A DNA stretch of 60,767 nucleotides from an uncultured Bacteroidales bacterium (GCA_947168525.1 CAMVMG010000012.1:1-60767), one strand, 5' to 3'; counted from the first letter of the stretch, positions 1-8,066 are shown. Notes: generated by a model not told the origin, from the letters alone. A program made the numbers and translations.

Positions 1-89
1 TCAACTTCGGCGTATTCAAAAACGATGGGGAGATTGTCACAACGGATGCCGACACGTTCTGGGCGGCACCAGTGAAGGCGGTCTTATAA
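1..89 (+). CDS. 3' end of an unidentified gene (partial)
   Basis: An open frame enters from outside the window and ends at TAA 87-89; the visible 28 residues end in FWAAPVKAVL. It is followed directly by a strong hairpin, which supports a real gene end. There is too little sequence to name a family. Its position beside a phage-type amidase suggests it belongs to the same integrated element, but that is inference. Confidence 0.5.
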   Translation, partial: NFGVFKNDGEIVTTDADTFWAAPVKAVL

Positions 90-113
90 ATTCCTCGTTT
101 ATCGAAATGAATA

Positions 114-145
114 GGCCCCTGCAGCCCTTATGGGTTACAGGGGTC
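114..145 (+). terminator. Hairpin terminator after the first partial gene
   Basis: Arms CCCCTGCAGCCC (116-127) and GGGTTACAGGGG (132-143) pair around a TTAT loop with one mismatch. The downstream T-run is weak (TCTTG). It lies 27 bp after the stop at 87-89 and would serve that gene. Confidence 0.5.
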
Positions 146-234
146 TTGCTGTGATGGGGGAACGTCCCGCGAACGCGGCCGGAACGCGCCAGCGCATACC
201 GTTGCGCTTGTCAGGAATTTGCTTTGGCTTTGTC

Positions 235-837
235 TCAGTCCTGGTTGAGGCTGTCCACGTAGGCCTTGATTCCTTCAACGTGCAGCTGGACAATGGCCGC
301 CTTTCCTTCGTCGCTCAGGAGGAAGTCGCAGGAGCGGTGGCAGTCCATAAATCCGTTTTCCGTCAGGCAGCTTGCACAGGCAGTATGGCGGAGGATGTAG
401 AAGGCCTCTTCCTGATCCGCATCGCCGTCGGTGTAATCGAAGCGCATCCGATGACCGGCCAAGTTCTGCAGGGCGGCCTGGCAAAGAAAGTTGGCAAGAA
501 CGTCTCCGGCAGTCTGGCCCGGGGTAGTGTAGCAGCACCAGCCCTCAGCATTATACCATTTGTCACCGTGGCCGGCCGCGTTCACGTGGATGGAAACCAG
601 ACAGACGTTGCGCTTGCCCAGCTGCAAGCAAAGCCGGTTCACTCTCCGGCAGCGTTCATAAAGAGAAATGTCTTCGTCTTCAGGAACCAGGAGTTCCGCA
701 TCGAGACCAAGGGAGGTGAGGGCGTCCACAACGCGGCTGGCAATTTCGCGGTTGTAGGACCATTCAAGGAGACGGCCGTCAGGGGAGCGCTTTCCTGCAG
801 TTTCCCGGCCGTGTCCGTTGTCGATAAGGATTTTCAT
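235..837 (-). CDS. N-acetylmuramoyl-L-alanine amidase (Amidase_3 type)
   Basis: This 200-residue protein starts MKILIDNGHGRETAGKRSPD, the opening of zinc amidases that cut the amide bond between MurNAc and the stem peptide; the first zinc His is in NGHG. A second His-containing block (SIHVNAAGHG) follows near residue 83, and a late Glu (TENGF) near residue 159 fits the third ligand or catalytic position. No signal peptide is visible, which suits a phage or mobile-element lysin more than a secreted housekeeping enzyme. Small amidases like this are common at the ends of Bacteroidales prophages and conjugative elements. A fragment of a related amidase lies at 4230-4280. The family is secure; the element assignment is inferred. 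Confidence 0.8.
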   Translation of the reverse strand: MKILIDNGHGRETAGKRSPDGRLLEWSYNREIASRVVDALTSLGLDAELLVPEDEDISLYERCRRVNRLCLQLGKRNVCLVSIHVNAAGHGDKWYNAEGWCCYTTPGQTAGDVLANFLCQAALQNLAGHRMRFDYTDGDADQEEAFYILRHTACASCLTENGFMDCHRSCDFLLSDEGKAAIVQLHVEGIKAYVDSLNQD

Positions 838-881
838 AGTCTGTAACGTTGTTAAGGTTACAGGTCGGCTCTACGAAGATA

Positions 882-889
882 CAAAGAAT
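882..889 (-). promoter_or_regulatory. Possible -7 box for the amidase gene
   Basis: The minus strand reads ATTCTTTG, one mismatch from TAnnTTTG, 45 bp upstream of the amidase ATG. No clear -33 TTTG is seen, so support is weak. Confidence 0.25.
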
Positions 890-912
890 GAGGGAGAGCG
901 GGAAAATTTTCG

Positions 913-920
913 TACATTTG
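913..920 (+). promoter_or_regulatory. Bacteroidota -7 box before a short terminated transcript
   Basis: TACATTTG matches TAnnTTTG exactly. No convincing ORF follows. A strong hairpin with a T-run ends at 1000, so the promoter would produce a transcript of only about 75 nt. The -33 element is poor. Confidence 0.4.
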
Positions 921-925
921 CAGAC

Positions 926-1000
926 GAAGTATCGGCCAAAAACCGTACTTTAAATTGCTTTGGCCCGGGAAAACGCTGTGACAGTGTTTCCGGGCCTTTT
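926..1000 (+). ncRNA. Candidate small RNA
   Basis: The interval between a consensus -7 box (913-920) and a long terminator hairpin ending in TTTT at 997-1000 contains no plausible coding sequence. The first 35 nt are AT-rich and unpaired and the rest is the terminator stem, the layout of a trans-acting small RNA. Alternatively it is the leader of a lost gene at the element boundary. No known RNA family is recognised. Confidence 0.3.
962..1000 (+). terminator. Strong rho-independent terminator
   Basis: GGCCCGG and CCGGGCC close an extended stem in which AAAACGCTG pairs imperfectly with CAGTGTTTC around a short TGA loop, followed by TTTT. It ends the candidate small RNA. Confidence 0.65.
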
Positions 1001-1016
1001 AGCAGCCACATTCAAA

Positions 1017-1038
1017 ATGTAGCCACAATGTAGCCACA
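1017..1038. repeat. Two tandem copies of an 11-bp repeat beside tRNA-Ala
   Basis: ATGTAGCCACA occurs at 1017-1027 and again at 1028-1038, with a degenerate third copy (AGCAGCCACA) at 1001-1010. An 11-bp period puts the copies on the same helix face. Short tandem repeats near a tRNA integration site resemble arm-type integrase sites, but no integrase gene is visible on this side. Confidence 0.5.
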
Positions 1039-1049
1039 TCGGATATAGC

Positions 1050-1083
1050 AAACCGCCTCCTACGTGTGTAGAAGGCGGTTTTC
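1050..1083 (-). terminator. Hairpin terminator downstream of tRNA-Ala
   Basis: AACCGCCT (1051-1058) and AGGCGGTT (1073-1080) form a perfect 8-bp stem just after the tRNA 3' end on the minus strand. The T-run is short (TTT). Confidence 0.5.
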
Positions 1084-1085
1084 CG

Positions 1086-1158
1086 TGGAGCATAGGAGAA
1101 TCGAACTCCTGACCTTTTGAATGCCATTCAAACGCTCTACCAACTGAGCTAATACCCC
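1086..1158 (-). tRNA. tRNA-Ala (anticodon GGC)
   Basis: A 73-nt minus-strand gene folds into a full cloverleaf: acceptor arms GGGGTAT/ATGCTCC with discriminator A; D-arm GCTC/GAGC; anticodon stem TTTGA/TCAAA with loop ATGGCAT, anticodon GGC; T-arm AGGAG/CTCCT with loop TTCGATT. The G3:U70 wobble pair that marks tRNA-Ala is present. CCA is not encoded. The amidase-bearing element lies on its 3' side, the usual side for tRNA-targeted integration. Confidence 0.95.
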
Positions 1159-1288
1159 ATTTCCCGTTTGGGATTACAAAGGTACAACCTTTTTTTGAAT
1201 TAGCAAATATTTTCGGGCACTTTTTTCTTATTTCCGCAGATTGTCCACCCGGGGGGCGGTCGGAAGGGCGTTGCGTTTCAGGAAAAGA

Positions 1289-1319
1289 TTTGTTGAAAGA
1301 AACCAAAATCGTATCTTTG
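1289..1319 (+). promoter_or_regulatory. Promoter for the sialidase-like gene
   Basis: TTTG (1289-1292), a 19-bp gap and TATCTTTG (1312-1319) match the Bacteroidota sigma-ABfr consensus. The ATG follows 21 bp later. Confidence 0.8.
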
Positions 1320-1340
1320 TAAACCCCGAACCATATTGTT

Positions 1341-2474
1341 ATGAGAATCCGGTTATTTTCCCTTTTTGCAGCCCTGACAGTGGCGGCGATGTCTTGTGCC
1401 CCGGACCACCATCGCCAGCCCCGGATGGCGGACGGCGTCATTTGCGCGGCGGACACCCTTTCGCTGGGGCTTGCGCGGTACGCCGATATACAGCGGAACA
1501 CGGTTTACCGGGGGGACGGATATGTGAACAATGCCGTTCTGACCCACTTCCGGGGCAAGTATTACTGTATGTGGCAGCAGTCGGAGAAGGATGAGGATAC
1601 GCCCGATACCGGCATTCTGTACTCGGTGAGTTCCGACGGGAAGGATTGGGGAACCCCTTCCGTCCTGGTGCCGCCCGCGGAGGAGTATTTTGCCTCTCCC
1701 GGCGGATGGCTCCCTTGCGGGGACACGCTCACGGCCCTGGTGAATTACATCTATGCCCCGGACCGTTCGCAGGGCGGGAAGGCCTTCTATGTTTCATCGG
1801 CCGATGGCTGTTCCTGGAGCGAACCCCAGCCTGTGAGGATGGCGGACGGGACCCCTGTGGAAGGCATTTTTGAGCAAGACCCGCTGGCGCTTTCCGGCGG
1901 AAGGATGGTGGGCGCCGTGCACTTCCGGCCCGGAAACACGCTCTGTCCCGTCTATACGGAGGACCCCTCCGGCGTAAGGGGATGGCGGAAAGCCGATTTC
2001 CCGGAAGGGGAGGGCCATCCCATCGAACCCAGCCAGTATGTGGCCCGGGACGGAAAACTGGTCATGTTTATGCGGGACCAGCAGTCCTCCTTCGTCAAGC
2101 TTTTTTCCGTATCGGCCGACAGGGGAGAGACCTGGAGTGCGCCGCAGAAGACCAACATCCCCGATTCCCGTTCCAAACAGTGCGCGGGAAACCTCCCGGA
2201 CGGCACCGCCTTCTGGGTGGGCAATCCCACCGGCAGCAAGTCCCGCCGGGCGCTGGCCATCTCCTTCTCTAAAGACGGCTACCTGTTTGACCGGGCGTAT
2301 CTGCTGGCAGGCCCCGCGGATTTATCGGCCCGGAGAAAGGATGGGCGATACAAGACCCTGGGCTATAACTATCCCAAGGCCTGCGTTGTGGGAGACACGC
2401 TGTGGATAGCGCTTTCCGTGAACAAGGAAGATGTGGCCGTCTATTCCGTTTTTCACATAAAAAGAGTATATTAG
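1341..2474 (+). CDS. Sialidase-like (BNR-type beta-propeller) lipoprotein
   Basis: A 377-residue protein with a lipoprotein signal (hydrophobic stretch then AAMSC, Cys19), so it is probably anchored at the cell surface or periplasm. The body has repeated blades with sialidase-like motifs such as SSDGKDW near residue 98 and SADRGETWSAP near residue 258, the Asp-box pattern of six-bladed sialidase propellers. Catalytic Arg triad and Tyr residues cannot be assigned by eye, so it may be a non-sialidase glycosidase or a binding propeller. It has its own consensus promoter and is followed after 15 bp by an M28 peptidase, probably co-transcribed. A lone sialidase without NAN-locus genes could forage host or dietary glycoconjugates. 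Confidence 0.65.
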   Translation: MRIRLFSLFAALTVAAMSCAPDHHRQPRMADGVICAADTLSLGLARYADIQRNTVYRGDGYVNNAVLTHFRGKYYCMWQQSEKDEDTPDTGILYSVSSDGKDWGTPSVLVPPAEEYFASPGGWLPCGDTLTALVNYIYAPDRSQGGKAFYVSSADGCSWSEPQPVRMADGTPVEGIFEQDPLALSGGRMVGAVHFRPGNTLCPVYTEDPSGVRGWRKADFPEGEGHPIEPSQYVARDGKLVMFMRDQQSSFVKLFSVSADRGETWSAPQKTNIPDSRSKQCAGNLPDGTAFWVGNPTGSKSRRALAISFSKDGYLFDRAYLLAGPADLSARRKDGRYKTLGYNYPKACVVGDTLWIALSVNKEDVAVYSVFHIKRVY

Positions 2475-2489
2475 CGGAAACAAAACGCA

Positions 2490-4046
2490 ATGAGGATGAC
2501 CAAACGTTTTCTTTCCCTTTTGGCCTGCCTGGTGCTCTGCGTGTGTGCATCGGCCCAGGAAGATGAACAATTGCTGCGGAACTGGATCCAGACCCTGGCG
2601 TCGGACGAGTTCGGTGGCCGCAAGCCCATGACTGGATACGAAACCCTTACCATCAACTATCTGGCCGGTGAATTGAATCAGATGGGACTGGAGCCCGCTT
2701 TTGACGGCAGCTGGTTCCAGCCCTTCCAAATGATTGCCGTAACGGCTAAGCCGGATGGGAACGAACTCGCCGTGAAAGGAAAGAAGAAGGCCGTTCTGAA
2801 GTATCCCGAAGACCTGGTGGTCTGGACCGCCCGGGCAACAGACCGGGTGGAACTGTCCAAGGCCGAATACGTGTTCTGCGGCTTTGGCATCCACGCGCCG
2901 GAGTATGGATGGGACGACTATGCAAATGTAGATGTGAAGGGCAAGATTGTGATTGCCTTGGTGAACGACCCCGGCTACTACGACGCCTCGCTTTTCCGGG
3001 GCCGCAATATGACCTATTATGGCCGATGGCTGTACAAGTTTGAAGAAGCCAGGCGGCAGGGTGCCGCCGGCTGCCTGGTGCTTCACAACACGGAAGCCGC
3101 CAGTTACGGCTGGCACGTGTGCGTGAACGGCCACCTGGCGGACAACTTGGCCCTGTACGATCCCGATACCCGCAATGCCGGAGAACTGGCCGTCAAGGGC
3201 TGGCTTCACGAAGACGGCGCCCGAAAGATCTTTGCCGCTGCCGGTATGGATATGGACGAAGCCCTCTCCGCCGCCAAAAAGCCCGGTTTCCGGAGCTTTC
3301 CGCTCAATGTGAGGGGAGACGTAAAGATGGCCGTCTCTTACGATATCCAGCAGACCAGCAACGTGGGATCCCTCCTTCGCGGCACCGACCGGGCCGACGA
3401 AGTGGTGGTGCTCTGCGCCCACTGGGACCATTTGGGAACAGGTACTCCGGACGCAAGCGGGGACACCATCTACAATGGCGCCGCAGACAATGCCAGCGGC
3501 ATGGCCGGCGCGCTGCTGTCGGCCCGAAAATTCACCGGACTGCCCTACAGGCCGCGCCGCAGCATCCTTTTCCTCTTCCCTTCGTCGGAGGAGAGCGGCC
3601 TGTTCGGCTCCGAATACTACTGCTCCCATCCGGCCTTCCCGATGGCCCGGACGGTGGCCTGCCTGAACTTCGAAAGCATCGGCCCGGCCGAGCTTACCCG
3701 GGATCTGGTGATTCTGGGGGGAGGGGAAAGCCGCCTGGACCGTTACTACGAAGCCGCCGCTGCCGCCCAGGGACGATCCATTTTCTTTGACGACGATAAT
3801 TCCGACGGATGGTTCTTCCGGAGCGACCATTACAATTTTGTGAAGAAAGGCGTCCCGGCTGTGGTCTGGGAGAACGGTAAGGACCTGGTGGACCCTTCCC
3901 GTCCCAACAAGTACCCCATGCCCGTGTGGTACCATAAACCCTCCGATGAGTACCGCCCCGACTGGGACCTCTCCGGCACCGTGGCCAACGTCCGTCTCCT
4001 GTTCAGCGTCGCCCTCTCCCTCTCCAACACGGCCGATTCCCTGTAA
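2490..4046 (+). CDS. Secreted M28-family zinc aminopeptidase with PA domain
   Basis: A 518-residue exported peptidase (signal peptide ending near CASAQ). The N-terminal segment is interrupted by a protease-associated region (about residues 130-250, YVFCGFGIHAPEYGWDDY and VKGKIVIALVND). The zinc core follows: His311 in AHWDHLG, Asp333 in GAADNASG, Glu-Glu in SEESGLFGS, Glu in NFESIG and a late His in RSDHYNF, matching the two-zinc M28 fold. Such enzymes remove N-terminal residues from peptides in the periplasm or outside the cell. A second in-frame ATG two codons in is equally possible as start. It is downstream of the sialidase-like gene by 15 bp and probably shares its transcript. Confidence 0.85.
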   Translation: MRMTKRFLSLLACLVLCVCASAQEDEQLLRNWIQTLASDEFGGRKPMTGYETLTINYLAGELNQMGLEPAFDGSWFQPFQMIAVTAKPDGNELAVKGKKKAVLKYPEDLVVWTARATDRVELSKAEYVFCGFGIHAPEYGWDDYANVDVKGKIVIALVNDPGYYDASLFRGRNMTYYGRWLYKFEEARRQGAAGCLVLHNTEAASYGWHVCVNGHLADNLALYDPDTRNAGELAVKGWLHEDGARKIFAAAGMDMDEALSAAKKPGFRSFPLNVRGDVKMAVSYDIQQTSNVGSLLRGTDRADEVVVLCAHWDHLGTGTPDASGDTIYNGAADNASGMAGALLSARKFTGLPYRPRRSILFLFPSSEESGLFGSEYYCSHPAFPMARTVACLNFESIGPAELTRDLVILGGGESRLDRYYEAAAAAQGRSIFFDDDNSDGWFFRSDHYNFVKKGVPAVVWENGKDLVDPSRPNKYPMPVWYHKPSDEYRPDWDLSGTVANVRLLFSVALSLSNTADSL

Positions 4047-4106
4047 TCCCGGAAATTTTCTATTATCAGAGCAGTTTTTGTGCTCCAATGGCTGTCCTCA
4101 TTCTAT

Positions 4107-4136
4107 GACCATTTTCGTGAGGTTACGAAAATGGTC
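4107..4136. repeat. Perfect 12-bp inverted repeat with 6-bp spacer
   Basis: GACCATTTTCGT (4107-4118) and ACGAAAATGGTC (4125-4136) flank GAGGTT. It could be the terminator of the M28 gene, but there is no T-run. Arm and spacer lengths also resemble a tyrosine-recombinase core site. It sits in the 409-bp gap before hsdM. Confidence 0.55.
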
Positions 4137-4229
4137 TATACATACATGAGAGATCGCTTTAGTACATTTTGATTTGAATAGGCGTGGACGCCTACGACTA
4201 CTGGAAAGAGAAGTTCAAGGTCCGGCCCC

Positions 4230-4280
4230 ACCCCCGGCAAACGCTCTCCCGACGGACGCTTCCGCGAGTACAAGTACGAC
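4230..4280 (+). pseudogene. Fragment of an N-acetylmuramoyl-L-alanine amidase
   Basis: One frame reads TPGKRSPDGRFREYKYD, matching TAGKRSPDGRLLEWSYN near the start of the amidase at 235-837 but more like its relatives ending REYKY. There is no start codon, upstream NGHG motif or downstream catalytic part. The rest of the 4047-4455 gap holds no gene I can support: the inverted repeat at 4107-4136, this scar and the hsdM promoter. The fragment marks past insertion or recombination at this junction. Confidence 0.55.
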
Positions 4281-4412
4281 CTTCGCCTCGATACCAAACA
4301 GTGTCGGGGCTTTTTGTATTTTGGAGTCAGTATTTATGACAACAGTCCGTCAATTCTATTTTGCGGTTTCATCTTGTTGCGCTTCTTTATACGACTTTAC
4401 ATAAAAATTTGT

Positions 4413-4420
4413 TAATTTTG
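4413..4420 (+). promoter_or_regulatory. Promoter -7 box for the type I RM operon
   Basis: TAATTTTG fits TAnnTTTG 35 bp before the hsdM ATG. The -33 region is AT-rich without a clean TTTG. Confidence 0.5.
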
Positions 4421-4455
4421 TAATCTACAGCAAGAAAACAATAACACATACTTTT

Positions 4456-5961
4456 ATGGCCAAGAAAAACACGGCCGACGTAGGATTTGAAAAACAAATC
4501 TGGAACGCGGCAGACGTTTTAAGGGGAAGCATGGATGCATCAGAGTACAAACATGTAGTGCTCGGACTCATCTTCCTCAAGTACATTTCCGACCGTTTTG
4601 AACAGCGCCACGCTGAACTCGTTGCCGAAGGCTACGGCATGGAAGAGGACAAGGACGAATATACCAGCGTCAATATCTTCTGGGTTCCTGCCAAAGCCCG
4701 CTGGGAAGAAATCGCAGCTGCGGCCCACACTCCAGAAATTGGACTTGTCATTGATGAGGCGATGCGTATGATTGAGAGCGAAAACCTCAAACTCAAAGGC
4801 ATTCTCCCGAAAAATTTCGCCCGTCCTGAGCTGGACAAACAACGTCTGGGCGACGTCGTGGACCTCTTCACAAACATAAACATGAAGGAACACGGCGACA
4901 GCAAAGACATCTTGGGTCGCACCTATGAGTATTGCCTTTCGATGTTCGCATCTCAGGAAGGTAAGAACGCCGGCGAATTCTATACGCCCGCCTGTATTGT
5001 GCGCACGCTCGTTGAGGTTCTGAAACCTTACCACGGTCGCGTATTTGACCCGGCCTGCGGTTCGGGAGGTATGTTTGTGCAGTCTGCCAAATTCATTGAG
5101 CGCCACCAGGGTAGAATAGCCGATATCTCCGTCTATGGTCAGGAGAGCAACCCCACCACGTGGAAGATGGCACAGATGAACCTGGCTATTCGTGGAATTG
5201 ATGCAGATCTGGGCAAGGCTAATGCAGACTCTTTCCTTAACGACCAGCACTCAACGCTGAAGGCCGACTTCGTGATGGCCAATCCTCCGTTCAATATGAG
5301 CGACTGGGGCGCCGACAAACTCCAGGATGATGTTCGCTGGAAATACGGCATCCCTCCGGCAGGAAACGCCAACTTCGCCTGGCTGCAGCACATGATTCAC
5401 CACCTGTCACCTGTTGGCAAGATTGGTATGGTATTGGCCAATGGATCACTCTCTTCACAAAGTGGAGGTGAAGGAACCATCCGTGAAAACATCCTGAAAG
5501 CAGACCTCGTGGAATGCATCGTGGCGTTGCCTAGCCAGCTCTTCTATTCCACCGGCATTCCTGTTTCTCTTTGGTTCCTCAACCGCAACAAAAAGCAGCC
5601 CGGCAAGACCCTTTTTATTGATGCCCGCAACCTGGGCACCATGGTGACCCGCCGCCTGCGCGAACTGATGGAAGAGGACATCATGAAGATTGCCGAAACC
5701 TACGACAAATACGTAGCCGGTGAATTGGAAGACGAAAAAGGCTTCTGTGCCGTGGCTACCCTTGAGGATATCGCCAAGCAGGATTACATCCTCACGCCCG
5801 GCCGCTACGTGGGAATCGCTGAAACAGAAGACGATGGCGAACCCTTCGAGGAGAAGATGACTCGTCTCACCGGCGAGCTCTCTGAGATGTTCAAGAAGTC
5901 CCACGAACTGGAAGAGGAAATCCGCAAACAGCTCGCTTCAATAGGTTTTGAACTGAAATAG
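4456..5961 (+). CDS. hsdM: Type I restriction-modification methyltransferase subunit HsdM
   Basis: This 501-residue protein begins with the helical HsdM N-terminal domain (FEKQIWNAADVLRGSMDASE), followed by the N6-adenine methyltransferase core: SAM-binding motif DPACGSGGM near residue 196 and catalytic NPPF near residue 276. C-terminal helices (about residues 440-500) would contact HsdS. It methylates adenine at the site chosen by HsdS and forms the restriction complex with HsdR (10942-14085). It opens an operon running through the recombinase, DUF3644 and hsdS genes to hsdR. GC content resembles the host, unlike the hsdS block. Length and motifs are complete, so the enzyme should be active. 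Confidence 0.95.
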   Translation: MAKKNTADVGFEKQIWNAADVLRGSMDASEYKHVVLGLIFLKYISDRFEQRHAELVAEGYGMEEDKDEYTSVNIFWVPAKARWEEIAAAAHTPEIGLVIDEAMRMIESENLKLKGILPKNFARPELDKQRLGDVVDLFTNINMKEHGDSKDILGRTYEYCLSMFASQEGKNAGEFYTPACIVRTLVEVLKPYHGRVFDPACGSGGMFVQSAKFIERHQGRIADISVYGQESNPTTWKMAQMNLAIRGIDADLGKANADSFLNDQHSTLKADFVMANPPFNMSDWGADKLQDDVRWKYGIPPAGNANFAWLQHMIHHLSPVGKIGMVLANGSLSSQSGGEGTIRENILKADLVECIVALPSQLFYSTGIPVSLWFLNRNKKQPGKTLFIDARNLGTMVTRRLRELMEEDIMKIAETYDKYVAGELEDEKGFCAVATLEDIAKQDYILTPGRYVGIAETEDDGEPFEEKMTRLTGELSEMFKKSHELEEEIRKQLASIGFELK

Positions 5962-5999
5962 TGTATTTTATCCTCTTTGTTCATTTAAACATAGAGGAT

Positions 6000-6992
6000 A
6001 TGAAAGAAACATTTATCACCCAGATTACGGAAGCGATGTCCGGAACATTGACAGTAGACCAGATGACTCAGCTTAGCAGCGTTCTTCTTCAGACTTTGTC
6101 CAGCTACACGCTCATCGATGAGGGCGGCAAGGTCCAGGAGGACATTGTCACCAACACCCGTCTATTGGAGATTTTCTTGTCTGCCAAGCTGGTGGAAGGC
6201 TGCTCGGTCAAGACCATCAAATACTACGAGACCACCATCAAGCAACTGTTCAAGTATATGCCCAAGGCTGTCAAGGACTACACTACCGACGACCTCCGGG
6301 CCTATCTTGCCGTCTTCCAGAAGAAGCACAAATCCAGCAAAGTCACCATTGACAACATCCGCAGGATCTTCTCTTCTTTCTTCTCCTGGCTGGAGGATGA
6401 GGATTTCATCCTGAAAAGCCCGGTTCGCCGTATTCACAAAGTCAAAACAGGAGAACAAGTAAAGGAGACCATCTCGGATGAAAACATGGAAATCCTGCGG
6501 GACAACTGCAAGAATATCCGGGACCTGGCTATCATTGACTTGCTGTCCTCAACCGGAATGCGTGTCGGTGAATTGGTCAAGCTCAACCGGGCTGATGTCA
6601 ATTTCAACGAGCGTGAGTGCATTGTCTTTGGCAAGGGCAACAAAGAAAGGGTAGTTTATTTCAATGCCCGTGCGAAGATTCACCTGCAGCAGTATCTAAA
6701 GAGCCGCAAGGATAAGAATCCAGCTTTGTTCGTGACGCTTGACAAACCACATGAAAGGCTCCAGATTTCCGGCGTTGAAGTTCGCCTTCGCCAGCTCGGT
6801 CGTAGCCTTAAAGTGCCTCGCATCCATCCCCACAAGTTCCGTCGCACCCTGGCCACTATGGCTATTGACAAGGGTATGCCCGTGGAGCAGGTACAGAAGC
6901 TTCTGGGTCATGTCAAGATTGACACCACCATGCGCTACGCGATGGTGAACCAGACCAACGTCAAACTCTCACACCGTAAATTTATCGCCTAG
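6000..6992 (+). CDS. Tyrosine recombinase inside the hsd locus
   Basis: A 330-residue XerC/D-like recombinase. The ATG at 6000 is preferred over a GTG at 5961 that overlaps the hsdM stop, because the protein then begins MKETFITQ after an AGAGGA-like site. An N-terminal SAM-like core-binding domain (about residues 50-135) precedes the catalytic domain with Arg188 (TGMRVGEL), His278-x-x-Arg281 (HKFR), His304 (GHVKI) and Tyr313. All catalytic residues are present. It lies between hsdM and hsdS genes that share long direct repeats, so its likely job is to recombine hsdS segments and change the DNA recognition site. In other Bacteroidota such recombinases drive hsdS variation; here that role is inferred from position. 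Confidence 0.9.
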   Translation: MKETFITQITEAMSGTLTVDQMTQLSSVLLQTLSSYTLIDEGGKVQEDIVTNTRLLEIFLSAKLVEGCSVKTIKYYETTIKQLFKYMPKAVKDYTTDDLRAYLAVFQKKHKSSKVTIDNIRRIFSSFFSWLEDEDFILKSPVRRIHKVKTGEQVKETISDENMEILRDNCKNIRDLAIIDLLSSTGMRVGELVKLNRADVNFNERECIVFGKGNKERVVYFNARAKIHLQQYLKSRKDKNPALFVTLDKPHERLQISGVEVRLRQLGRSLKVPRIHPHKFRRTLATMAIDKGMPVEQVQKLLGHVKIDTTMRYAMVNQTNVKLSHRKFIA

Positions 6993-6998
6993 AATAGA

Positions 6999-8066
6999 AT
7001 GAAAAAAGAAGTAAAGGCATTATTAAAAAAGGCTACTGAGTCGCTAGTCTTGAGTGTGGAGTTGTTTAATAGGCCAAGCGAACAATGTCGTCAAACGGCA
7101 TCTTTAATCTTTCTGGATCATAGTTTTGAAATGATCCTCAAAGCAGCGATTCTACATAAAAATGGGAAAATACGGAATAAAAAGAACGACAAAAACACAA
7201 TTGGATTTGACCATTGCTTACGCATTGCCGTTTCTAACGGCCAGTCCAAGTTTTTAACTGAAGAACAAGCAATTGTTGCTCAGGCAATTAATGGCCTTCG
7301 GGATGCTGCTCAACATTACATTTTAAACATCTCAGAACAGCAATTGTATGTTCATATGCAATCTGGTGTCACCCTGTTTTCAGACATCCTTTCTTCCGTT
7401 TTTAGTTTAAAATTAACTGATTTTATGCCGCAACGAGTACTCCCGATTGCGACGTTGGCCCCACTTGAAATTGATACCTTATTTAGATTTGAGGTTTTAG
7501 AAATTAAAAAACTTCTTTTACCTAAGTCAAGAAAAGGACAGGAAGCTTTTTCGAAATTAAGGCCATTATGTATATTAGATGCCGTCCTTAAAGGAGAAAA
7601 GAATACGCAGCCATCAGAAAAAGAGATTAGTGTTGTTGCTGATAGAATAAAAAAAGGGGAGAGTTGGACTGACATCTTTAAAGGTGTTTCCGCTATTTCA
7701 CTCGATAAGGTTGGGGACGGCCCTTCGATTTCATTGAAAATATCTAAAAAAGCTGATGTTGAGATTCAACTGGTAAAGGATGATCCAAGCGCAGCTGTTG
7801 TTGCTGTGAAAAGAGTAAACGAATTAGATTATTATAATTTAGGTGTCAAACAATTAGTTATTAACATCAAAAGCATTTACCCATTTGTCACCGTGCCTAA
7901 ATTACTTAAACTAATTAATCATTTAAACCTTCAAAAGAACTCCGACTTATATAAAGAGATAATCATTAACAGTCAGTGTCATAAAAGGTACTCTAAAAAA
8001 GCGCAGGATATACTAGTTTCTCAAATACCTGAAGTGGATTTAGAGAATAATTGGAGATCATTATAA
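6999..8066 (+). CDS. DUF3644-like protein with a HEPN-type RNase motif
   Basis: A 355-residue, AT-rich gene 6 bp after the recombinase. The N-terminal 130 residues (KAAILHKNGKIRNKK, GFDHCLRIA) resemble DUF3644, a helical family often found in restriction loci. At residues 101-106 it reads RDAAQH, which fits the HEPN RNase motif R-polar-x3-H, inside predicted helices. The C-terminal half carries no motif I recognise. HEPN proteins in type I RM loci (the known PrrC and RloC cases) cut RNA when restriction is inhibited. Here there is no ATPase domain, so a guard-toxin role is inference only. Base composition differs from hsdM and hsdR, suggesting separate acquisition. Confidence 0.6.
   Translation: MKKEVKALLKKATESLVLSVELFNRPSEQCRQTASLIFLDHSFEMILKAAILHKNGKIRNKKNDKNTIGFDHCLRIAVSNGQSKFLTEEQAIVAQAINGLRDAAQHYILNISEQQLYVHMQSGVTLFSDILSSVFSLKLTDFMPQRVLPIATLAPLEIDTLFRFEVLEIKKLLLPKSRKGQEAFSKLRPLCILDAVLKGEKNTQPSEKEISVVADRIKKGESWTDIFKGVSAISLDKVGDGPSISLKISKKADVEIQLVKDDPSAAVVAVKRVNELDYYNLGVKQLVINIKSIYPFVTVPKLLKLINHLNLQKNSDLYKEIIINSQCHKRYSKKAQDILVSQIPEVDLENNWRSL

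Noticed and set aside
950..1501. 183-codon minus-strand ORF spanning the tRNA
   Set aside because: It contains the translated tRNA sequence (GISSVGRAFEWHSKGQEF), a well-known artefact, and overlaps the sialidase-like gene.
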